Assembly (NCBI GenBank): GCA_963556145.1
Contig: OY744466.1
Location: 2,914,001 to 2,978,000 of the forward strand
DNA from: Hygrocybe punicea
Taxonomy: Eukaryota > Basidiomycota > Agaricomycetes > Agaricales > Hygrophoraceae
Direction of reading: 5' to 3'
Length of the DNA stretch: 64,000 nucleotides
In this document: piece by piece, positions 34,714-43,425 of the stretch
Position numbering within the stretch: the stretch's first letter is position 1
Layout: each line of letters starts with the position of its first letter
Program-made: the position numbers and the translations under genes
The notes under the pieces: model-generated
Told to the model about the DNA's origin: nothing
The model's input: only the letters and a program-made list of their open reading frames with translations
Databases searched by the model: none

Positions 34714-35168
34714 CGTAGTTGGTTGCTGGTAGAATTCAAAGAGGATAACTTGTGTACGGTATATTAAGATTAGTAGTTCTTGGCTGTTTCTGATGCAAGT
34801 GTCAGAAATCTAACTATATTCAGGTAAACCGTCCTGTTTGTGTCTTAGTGTTGCCGGTGTTTTGGTGTTCCGTACTGCCGGTGTTGGCGTTCGGGGTGTT
34901 TGGATGTTTGGATGTCCAGGTATTTGGATGTTCTGATATTGAGAGTGACATCATTGTGTCTTTTGTGGGCAAATTATCTATTGCATTTGATATTTATGGC
35001 TTCTTACCGAGGTAACAAGGCACAAAAAATAACACAGAACAGAATGTAATTTTCTTTTCTAGATTCTAATATATGAGAAAGGTGTTCCTGATTCATACCG
35101 TTAATGTCGACGAATATCAGGTTTTGTTGGAACACCTTTTTTTCTTCGTGTTTGTCCTTCTTACCAAC
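34714..35168. promoter_or_regulatory. Divergent intergenic region
   Basis: A 455-bp spacer separates two oppositely oriented start codons, so it should hold both promoters. Around 34,855-34,945 are imperfect repeats of GTGTTTGGATGTTTGGATG and GTTGGTGTT type. No confident TATA box was assigned. Confidence 0.4.
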
Positions 35169-37199
35169 ATGCCCCCGAAAAAGCGTTCCAGTGTTGGGTC
35201 TTCTCCACCTGCTGTATTCATCTTCCCTTTATTCAGCTCCCCAATTCACTTATCTTTGTACTGGTGTAGCAGGCAAGGCAGTACTCATGCTCGAAAAAAA
35301 AAGCCGGTGTATGTTTACAGCGACATCGAGGAGATGTGGGTGCTTCTTTGTTACTTGAAACAGTCTGATTTCTGATGTCTCACCCAGTGATGGCGAAAGT
35401 GAGGAGGCCACACAGTGAGTATGGTTTATCTGCAATTTGACCGATTTATTTAACTCACTTGAATGATTTATTAGAGAGGATAAAACTCCCTCACCGATTC
35501 CCAAGCCGAAGGGATCAGCTAAGCGGTTTGTAATCATTTTTGATCTAGTGGAATGACTTGTCTTATTATTATGCGTTACACAGGGGCATCTCAACCACCA
35601 AGAGTACTTCTCGTTCTGTGAAAAAAGCTCGAGTTGCTTCTCCAGAAATCTCCCAAGAAGAAGACATGCTGTATGTGACTTTGCATCATTTCGACCGTTG
35701 AATGATTGATGTTGAAAGATACTTCAATAGTTCATCAAAGCCCCAAACAAAGTATTGCTCACCAGTGTTCCACACACCTTACCCGTCACTAATACGTCAG
35801 TTGGTCCAACAGGTCTCTTCAAAAGGCGTCTTCTCAAAAGGTCTTTCATACAAGAGCCGATTCCCCTGAAGAGGATGTTTTTCGGTAAAAGACAGTCCTT
35901 AATTTGAGAAGCATCCATTCATCTCATGCTTACTAGTTCGTCCCCATCTAAGAAAGTCAAGAAAGAGGGGGAAGGAATGGTATATTTTGATGACTTTCCT
36001 GAATCGTAGGTGTTTTCCGACTTGCATTATTATATCATAAATCTCACATTTTACTCTGCTAGCCGAAGCTTCGTCAAGTCCGGTGCTGGTCCTGTCGAAT
36101 GTGAAGTTCTCTTTTCAGAACTAATGGACCCCATGTTGAAGGACACATATAGGAATCTCCCTGCTCTTCGGTGAGCATCAACCGTTTTGTTTTTGTATTG
36201 TTTTTATGATTGACTGTGCTGGATTTAGCAAAGGGACTCTGGTCACTGCCAATGCTGGTATTGATCCCATTGAACCATTTTTGCTTAGCAACATTCCAAC
36301 AATCTTTCCCTCAGCAAATATGAAGTATGTCTCTTGCTTACTTTGATCATGAGCTGTGGTTCAAACTGTAACTGCGTACCTAGGCTTCTTTTCGAGGCCA
36401 TCACCTTTACTAGGTCCGGTGTGTTCATGAATCCGTCCAGAGCATCCCCACATGTTGTCAAGACCAACCCAGTATCGGAAAGTGCACGATCTGTGGAGTA
36501 TGCTAGCCAGGCTGGCTCATACGGATTCAATCCTTATATCGTTTTTACCTCCGTTTTGCTTGTGACCAGTTCCAACTTGACATCTGAACCTGTTGGGATT
36601 TTCCGGCAGATCAGCGGACTGATGTGCACTCAGGAGTGGGAGAGGTTCTGCGCCTTTTTCTGCATGGTATTCAAGGTTCCTGAGCTGAGGGCTCAAATAT
36701 TTGAGGGTTCGGTGGTGATTAGCACTCGTGCTAAACAAAAAGACAGGGATGACGGTAAGTACCAGTCACATCCTATTGCATTCGAGATCTTCTAATAACT
36801 TAGTCATTGTTCAGCTGGATCTACAGGAAATAACATTGCGAAACTACTGGCCAGAAAGAAATCAGCCACCAATCAGTCTCCGGTGAAAGCCATGTCATCT
36901 AATAGTAGGACAGTGAAAGGTGCATTGAACTTCGAGGACCAAGGTGAGTAAAATTCGATTGGTTAGTTTTCGATGGTCTGAGGAAGTTGCCAGTTCCGGT
37001 ATATGACGGCATGAATGGCATGGTGAATTTTACCAGGCTCGATCACCTTCCGTCTGACTTGAAGTTGTGGGAGGACGACTTGGTGGGAAAGATTTGTCTG
37101 GTTGGGTACATGGCGAATAGCTGGATCCCCAAGGACAATGTGACCAAGCAGCTCTCCCTAAATATCCAGTGGGCCATAGTTTTAGCCAAGGAGGAGTAG
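35169..37199 (+). CDS. Unknown multi-exon protein with basic, Ser-rich N terminus
   Basis: At least ten short introns with GT...AG borders (for example GTGAGT at about 35,412, GTATGT at 35,670, GTGAGC at 36,171, GTAAGT at 36,756 and GTGAGT at 36,943) can be removed to give a continuous frame ending at TAG 37,197. The N terminus (MPPKKRSS..., then KKKPVYVYSDIEE, KRGISTTKSTSRSVKKARV, SPEISQEED) is basic, Ser-rich and NLS-like. A conserved-looking middle follows (LLFEAITFTRSGVFMNPSRA...GFNPYIVFTSVLLVTS...GIFRQISGLMCTQEWERFCAFFCMVF). The C terminus has PVYDG...LDHLPSDLKLWEDDLVGKICLVGYMANSW and ends SLNIQWAIVLAKEE. I know of similar hypothetical proteins in Agaricomycetes but no function. The exact junction after exon 1 (35,213 or earlier) is uncertain. 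Confidence 0.7.
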
Positions 37200-37450
37200 A
37201 GCCGTCAGCTTCGGTGAAATTTTTTTTTACATGATTATTCTGAATCTGTAGGGTTGTTTGAAAACCCAATATACCGTTTTGTTGCCTGGTTTTGAACACA
37301 AGTTCAGCTTGTTTGTTAATGACCGAACTTGCATGGGTGAAAAAGTTTTTCCATGCCTTACTTGAGTTTTTTACCGTCCTTGTGAAATTTTTTTCCACAC
37401 ATTACTTTAATTCGTTACGAAGTTCCAAAACACATAAACAGCTTGTCGTT
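37200..37450. other. Convergent intergenic spacer
   Basis: The 251 bp between two convergent stop codons is probably shared 3' untranslated sequence. Nothing else was recognised. Confidence 0.5.
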
Positions 37451-38837
37451 CTACTGCCCCAGCAGTTCTTTAAGAGTACTAAACAGTCCAAGTCCCATTT
37501 CCCATCTAGTTGCGCCTTCTTTCTCTAACTCAGCCCTAGCCCACTTTTTCGAAGCCAGAAATGCAGTAACACTCTGGAACCCATACTCCACCCATCTAAA
37601 CAAGCCCCCTGCCGTGTACTGTGTGAAGGACATCCTTGTTTCTCCTGATTGAATTGAGGTGTTGGAGTGGCGGAGGACGGCGGAAGGAATAATGGCGGTG
37701 GTCCCAGCGGGAAACTCGATAACCATCTTCAAATCCCAAAGGATGAGATGGCCCCCAAGTGTCGGATCGAAGTCGCCCAGTGGGGTGATGGAGCACATCC
37801 CAAAAGACAAATTCTTGAAGTCGATGTGGTCGAAGCATACCGTCTGTGGTCCGAAATTGAACGTGCTGGTTGACCATATGCTGTTGTCGAATGTCCTTGC
37901 CAACTCGGGATACCTCTTGTACAGTGCTCCCATTTTTTCCTTGTAATATGAATACAACTTTGGCATCCACGTCGAAAATGCTCCTGATGCAAATCCTGCA
38001 AATCCCCTAATTGCAGGGTGATTAATGAGCATCATGAGGATTTCGCTATCCTTAGCGCTATTGCAAAGGTTCCCAGGCATCTACTCAGGGAAGGAATCAG
38101 TAGATGAATCGGCAATACAAAAATGGAGTTTGCCTTCTGTCCCCCCCCATATGATGCCCCGTGGCTTAGCACATAGAAAATGCCACGTCTATGACTCTCT
38201 TGGGTGACTGAGAAGCTAGCTAACGTCCTAGCATGGGCCATGGCTTCCGCAGCGTCTCGATGCATCGTCTGACCTAGCTCACCAGTAATGGGAATGAGAC
38301 TTACTTTCCGTCCCAATGGTGTAGGGTAAATTTGAATATGGAGTCGGAACCCACCATTTCCTCCAATGTAAAGGTCCTATTGTACCCATCCACGTTGACC
38401 ATGGTGTAGCCGATTTTTGTAACTGATACTGCATCAACGTCAAGGTCGAGTTGGGCAGTGACTTTGTTGGCCTCCTTGACGTGTTTTTTGGTGGTGGAAG
38501 GACGGACAGTGTAATCACCAAAGGAACGACTACTCCGTTCTTGCTGCCATTTCATTTGTCGTTTTTGTTTACTTCTCAGCTTTCGATATTCGTTTACGGA
38601 TTTCGCAGGTGGCTGACGAGAAATGGGGGTCGCAGTGGATGATGTGGGTGTCTGATGTTCATCGGAGTTGATATCAACATCGGAATCGTGATCAGAAGGC
38701 GCAGGGGTGTCAGGTTGGTCAGTTTGACATATGGATTGGAAGGGGTAGTCCTCTGTGTTGTCCTCCTGGTTGCTGATTTCGGATTGGACCGCATTGCCCA
38801 GTAATTGTTCAAAATTAAAAGAATTATTATTCGCCAT
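37451..38837 (-). CDS. TET/JBP-family 2OG-Fe(II) dioxygenase
   Basis: Enzymes of this family oxidise 5-methylcytosine (or thymine) in DNA using 2-oxoglutarate and Fe(II). The minus-strand product starts MANNNSFNFEQ, has an acidic, Pro/Ser-rich N terminus and a basic patch (RKLRSKQKRQMKWQ), and ends in a compact catalytic domain. Visible family marks are SHGASYGGGQ, TFNFGPQTVCFDHIDFKN (the HxD iron pair), GDFDPTLGGHLILWDLKMV, FPAGTTAIIPSAVLRHSN (distal His) and ETRMSFTQYTAGGLFRW (2OG-binding Arg). One intron with a GC donor (GCAAAC...TGAGTAG) joins GGGQK to MPGNL near 38,095. The frame changes near 38,305 between LHHWDGK and the continuation VSLIPITGELG, through either an unresolved intron or a one-base indel, so activity is unproven. 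The family call rests on recalled motifs. Confidence 0.75.
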
Positions 38838-39208
38838 GATGGCCTGAGTCTGACAGATCAAATTCAGCAACTAGTTAGCTAACCCCACTGAAATATATAT
38901 TAATGTTTACCATTGAACGGGTTTGCATGGTGTTAGTTCAGCGGTCCAGCTTGAACACTCGAAAAATATATATGTCACATGACCATCAATTGGTGACACG
39001 TTGACGGTTGACTCGTGCCCACTATCGCGACCATGAAATGACGATAACAGTAACGACAATGATGCCGAGGACAATGAGGGCAAGCACAACAGTGACAACG
39101 ACGACCACCACTACCTCAAAATACTACGACACCATGGCCACCACAAAAACGATGACTCTCCTTCCTCTACCCCCTCCCCTCGCCCTCTCTCCCTCGCCCT
39201 CCATCTTC

Positions 39209-39442
39209 CTCTCCCTCTCCCTCTCCCTCTCCCTCTCCCTCTCCCTCTCCCTCTCCCTCTCCCTCTCCCTCTCCCTCTCCCTCTCCCTCTCCCTCTCCCT
39301 CTCCCTCTCCCTCTCCCTCTCCCTCTCCCTCTCCCTCTCCCTCTCCCTCTCCCTCTCCCTCTCCCTCTCCCTCTCCCTCTCCCTCTCCCTCTCCCTCTCC
39401 CTCTCCCTCTCCCTCTCCCTCTCCCTCTCCCTCTCCCTCTCC
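39209..39442. repeat. (CTCCCT)n hexanucleotide microsatellite
   Basis: About 39 almost perfect copies of the hexamer, with purine/pyrimidine strand asymmetry. All three minus-strand frames (Arg-Gly, Arg-Glu and Gly-Glu repeats) and the plus-strand Ser-Leu frame are open because of the repeat and are not genes. Flanking sequence to 39,540 is a degenerate CT-rich tail. Confidence 0.97.
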
Positions 39443-39847
39443 CTTCTCCCTTTCCCTCTCCATCTTTCTCCCACTCTCCCACTCTCCCCCTCTCTTCTTT
39501 TGCTAATCTCATTCACCATCTCCTTAATTTTTATTATGTTTTAATACTTAATTATCAATTTGTACACGAAAAAAATGACACGGACGATGACTGTGACTAA
39601 GAACTCACCATCGATATTCCGAGTCAGACTGCACCCTCTGTAACCTCACGAACACAGCGCCAATGTCAATCGACATGGCTGTGCACATTCGCGAGGATAG
39701 ATGGGTTGCAAGCTGGCATTACAGTTCTCAGCGTGACTCCCTGTCATCGGCGCGTTGACATTGGCAAGGGCGTGGCGTGTGTGCCACAGCTGTGCAGGGT
39801 TAGGCCTGCACCCCAAGACACCTGTTGCATCAACATTGATGAGGTCC

Positions 39848-40110
39848 GACGACAACCCGGGCTGAAGTCTTTGATGGGTCCAGCGAGACTGCGTTCAAAA
39901 TTAAGTTCACTTTCACTGGGTGCCCCATTTTCAGTTTGCGGACAAGTCTCAAGGAAGATCCGACAAAGTCCCGGTCTCAAGTCTTCGAAGGGTTCAGAGA
40001 GACTGCCCTATTGTTTTTTGGGTGCCCATCTGCAGTCTACCAACAGTTCTCAAGGGAGGTCCGACAAAGTCCCGGTCTCGAGTCTTCGAAGGGTCCAGAA
40101 AGACTGTCCG
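39848..40110 (+). repeat. ~100-bp tandem repeat
   Basis: Two good units and one partial unit contain GACAAAGTCCCGGTCTC followed by AAGTCTTCGAAGGGT and AGAGAGACTG or a variant. Confidence 0.8.
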
Positions 40111-40119
40111 CAACAGCAG

Positions 40120-40500
40120 ACATTCAAAGGGTGGAAGCGAATCGTGCACAGACTGCACGATTACGACTCCCGCGGCGCAGATCGCCCCCTCCGGTGAAAA
40201 ACGTTGGGGACTGGAGGAGGGCCATGCACAGACTGCACATCCACGCCCTCCATGGCCCAGACGGCCATTCCCCACTTCAATTTAGCAGGGTGGAAACGAA
40301 TCGTGCACAGACTGCATGATTACGGCTCCCGTGGCGCAGATCGCCCCCTCCAGTGGAAAACGCTGGGGACTGGAGGAGGGCTGTGCACAGACTGCACGTC
40401 CACGCCCTCCATGGCCCAGATGGCCAATCCCCCGGTCAGAAGGGTGGAAGCGGATTGCACACAGACTGTGCAATCACGACTTCCACGGCCCAGACGGCCA
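40120..40500 (+). repeat. ~157-bp tandem repeat
   Basis: Two full units and a partial third, starting at about 40,126, 40,283 and 40,440, share GGGTGGAAGCGAATCGTGCA, GCGCAGATCGCCCCCTCC and CCACGCCCTCCATGGCCC. The internal GTGCACAGACTGCAC is a near-palindrome. Open frames across it are repeat artefacts. Confidence 0.82.
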
Positions 40501-40862
40501 CCCTTCTATGCTACAAAGCTAGGAAACATATTAAAACTATCAAAACTATGTGTAAAGTACTGGGACTGACCTTTGTGGTGGGATTAAAAGAGCAACCAAA
40601 GCGTGTCAACCAAAGCGCGTTGACGCGTCAAACAATGATTAGTAATATTTTCCCACGGTTAAAACAAAATTTGTAAACATAAACAATTACTTCTTGTGGT
40701 GGGGGCTGGACTAAAATGATTATAATTAGCACTGGATTAGTAGTAATATTTTCCCTCGGTTCAAAAAAGTTTTTTAAAGAATTAAATTATTATAATTAAA
40801 GATCATTAAACCGATCCCATTTGATAACTCGTTGTTCTGTTCACCAAAATTGATACTTGAGA

Positions 40863-42488
40863 ATGCCTCGTACTAAACAAACTGCCAAGTTGTCAGTCGG
40901 TGGTATTGCACCCCGAAGAACTGCTCAAACCGAATTGGTGTCGACCCCTGCAACGCCGGCGGTGCGTCTGATCGTGTCCTCCGATGCCTCAACTCCGTTG
41001 CCTCCCCCACCGTCTGATGACAAAAATGATGTCCGTACTTACTTTTGGCGTTTTTTAAGTGGAAGCTGACCTCGTAATAGTTTTGTTACATTTGCCTGAA
41101 TGGCGGATGCCTCCTGGTCTGTGATTACTGCCCACGTTCGGTTTGCGACGGATGTCTTTCCATCCCCACCTATTTGGATACCGCGTCCACAGTCTTTATC
41201 TGCCCAACGTGTCATGAGTTGAATTTCAAAGGCCCTCATCATCACCCGTACTATGTAGGTGTGTCAATAATTCTCGACGACTTCAACTCTAATCATGATT
41301 CATTACTGACTTAGGCAATGTACACGTTGAATGGCCCAGCATACGTCGGTAATTCCCTCAACCCCACCGCCCATGTACCTGCCACGACATCTCCGGCTCA
41401 AATTGCCCATTCCTTTCAAATGCATGCCCATTCCCAAGTCTCCAACGATACCGTCCTGATCCTGCACTTTGTGCTGTCCGGGACGTCTCACGCTGGTACA
41501 CCCGCTAACGTTCTTGCTGCGTACATGTCAAGCTTTCTGGGAGAGTCAACTCTCGAGTTCGCCGAGGTTGAGTTCGATCTTTCGGACGACTCCAACTTCG
41601 AGCCGCATGCGAAACAAGTTTCCAGCCTTTGTCGCAAGTACCTGTATGTTTATAATTATCACATACTATACTGCTTCATCTGCTGAATTAAATACCAGAC
41701 ACCATGCATCTCAACTTGTTGTTTTTATAACGACTCATTCCCATGACAACACCGGTGATCTGTTCATTGGTCCAAATCTGTGTGCCTCCGTAACCGAAGT
41801 GAGTCTTTTTTTTTTTGTGCTCCATTTTTCTAATTACTTGCATTAAACGTTAGTTTTTCAATCTCCTGATCCCCCGGAGGGTCGTAGGCTTTTTTTGTGA
41901 GCAGGATGTCACCGTTTGGGTGATGTCATGTGGTGCTTTGGTCAAAATGCCTGAGAGCTACCAGGACTTGGCCGGGGTGGTGAAACAGTACGTTTTTTCA
42001 TCTTCGGTTTCAACTAAACTAAGTGCTTTATTTTAAGTTTTAAATTTAACAATTTGGTTGCCTTCACGGCAACCAAATTTCAACCGATTCTCACCATCAA
42101 CTTGATCATCAGCGTGGCGCAAAGGAACCTTGTGGAGCAGTTCTCATTTGAACGTGCGATTCAGGACACGGTGCCGACAGTTTTTTCAATTGGCCACCAT
42201 ACTGATATCGTATATATTCAATATTCTGGCGACGTTCTCAAGGGTGCTCGTTATACCTGGTGCCACCCCAAAATCCGCCCATGGGGACAACAACTCCCCA
42301 CTCAATGCTCCAAATGTGGCCGAATTCGATCTTGGTCTTTTTCTCGACAACGGTCGGATATAGTGGTGACGTGTGATAGGTGTCGATATCATTTAACTTT
42401 CGAACACCCAGGGGGTGAGCTTAACTGGTTGGGGGGCGAATTCTTCGGTGGACGTTGGTTGATACGTGATATCCCATTTACCACGTAG
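40863..42488 (+). CDS. Histone H3-tail mimic fused to a PHD finger and a caspase-like His/Cys region
   Basis: Six exons (40,863-41,030; 41,081-41,254; 41,315-41,643; 41,699-41,798; 41,854-41,987; 42,038-42,488) with introns of 50-60 bp give an intact 451-aa frame. Residues 1-19, MPRTKQTAKLSVGGIAPRR, match the H3 N terminus: after Met, R2 T3 K4 Q5 T6 A7, S10, G12 G13 and A15 P16 R17 are identical, while H3 A1, K9 and K14 are replaced by Pro, Leu and Ile. Residues 57-101 form a PHD-type zinc finger (C58/C61, C70/C73, C78/C81, C97/C100; Cys in place of the usual His). Residues ~155-290 have LVVFITTHSHD (H237) and VTVWVMSCGALV (C283), resembling the His and Cys motifs of clan CD (caspase/CHAT-like) peptidases. 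A C-terminal ribbon has CSKC and CDRC. PHD fingers commonly bind the H3 tail, so self-recognition or histone competition is possible (inference). The first donor (GTCCGT) is weak. Confidence 0.85.
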
Positions 42489-42543
42489 TTATATTTTTAC
42501 CTTTCATGTGCATTTGTTTGTCTCAGCAACTTTGATAGTTGCT

Positions 42544-43036
42544 ATGCCCAAATCCCAGATTCAAGCAAGTCAAGCAGAACTTCAGACAGGTGAGCCAGGT
42601 TCTGGGACTAAAAAAAAATCGTATGCATGTATGAAGAAATGAATCATTTCCACCCTATATACCTATTCTAGTAGTACGTTAATTCCATATTATACTTCAC
42701 TGCATGACCTGAACTAGCAAGAGATATCGGATAGAACCAAAGATATTTCATCACGTGATGTTCAAATTCTTTTTCTCTCCAAACCAAATTCCGATGCTGT
42801 CCAAACGTCTCGTCTCAACATCACTGCTGCTGCTTCTTGCACTAACCATTCTATTCCAAATGAATAATCTAGAGGTCCTATTTGACTTGTATTCAACACA
42901 TCTGAATTACTAAACTACTAAATTATGTTAGTTCTCGACCGCCGAAGTTCATACAGATGGAAAATTCGGTAAAATCTTGGCTGGAGCTAGCCAATTGCTT
43001 TGGAAGGGTTTCGGTAAGTAAAGCCAACTACTTCTA
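42544..43036 (+). pseudogene. Possible start of a gene truncated by the Hel-3 nest
   Basis: An ATG at 42,544 opens MPKSQIQASQAELQT and runs into a GTGAGC donor. A possible later exon (about 42,932-43,013, reading FSTAEVHTDGKFGKILAGAS and on) ends at GTAAGT. The phases of these two do not fit directly, so at least one more small exon is needed. Transposon sequence begins soon after 43,085, so the remainder is missing. Evidence is weak. Confidence 0.3.
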
Positions 43037-43109
43037 CATCTATTCAATCAATTGAGGCCTTTCATCCTATGGAATGGTTAGGTATTACTTGTCAGGGTTG
43101 GAGCGGATT

Positions 43110-43270
43110 CAGCCTGTTCAAACCATTGGGTTTGTCCTTCTCTCAGCCCAGCCAGTTGGGTTTGTATTTTTCTCCGCCCAGACGGTTGGGTTTGTGTTTA
43201 TCTCCACCCAGACAGTTGGGTTTGTATTTTTCTCTGCCCAGGCAGTTGGGTTTGTTATTATCTCAGCATG
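43110..43270 (+). repeat. 30-bp tandem repeat upstream of Hel-3
   Basis: About four and a half units of GCCCAG(A/G)C(A/G)GTTGGGTTTG plus TATTTTTCTC. A frame through it encodes QLGLYFSPPR-like repeats and is open into the Hel-3 frame, but the likely transposase start is the later ATG at 43,426. Confidence 0.85.
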
Positions 43271-43425
43271 AAATATTCTGTGCATTGTTCTCTTTACCCA
43301 GACCATCTAGTGTATTGTCTTCTCTGCCTCAACAGTTGAATCAATCTCCATACGTCTTGTTATGGATCTGCACAGGTATCCTAACCTGGCATTTTCCTAC
43401 ATTGATAATATTCCATCTCAGGAAG

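Noticed and set aside
37451..38837. A KDZ-type transposon carrying the TET/JBP gene
   Set aside because: TET/JBP genes are linked to KDZ elements in basidiomycetes, but I found no KDZ transposase or CxC cysteine cluster in the window.
39111..39544. Arg-Gly, Arg-Glu, Gly-Glu and Ser-Leu repeat proteins
   Set aside because: Pure translation of a (CTCCCT)n microsatellite in every frame.
43069..43425. N-terminal extension of Hel-3 encoding QLGLYFSPPR repeats
   Set aside because: It is a 30-bp tandem repeat that happens to be open into the transposase frame. A better start is the ATG at 43,426.
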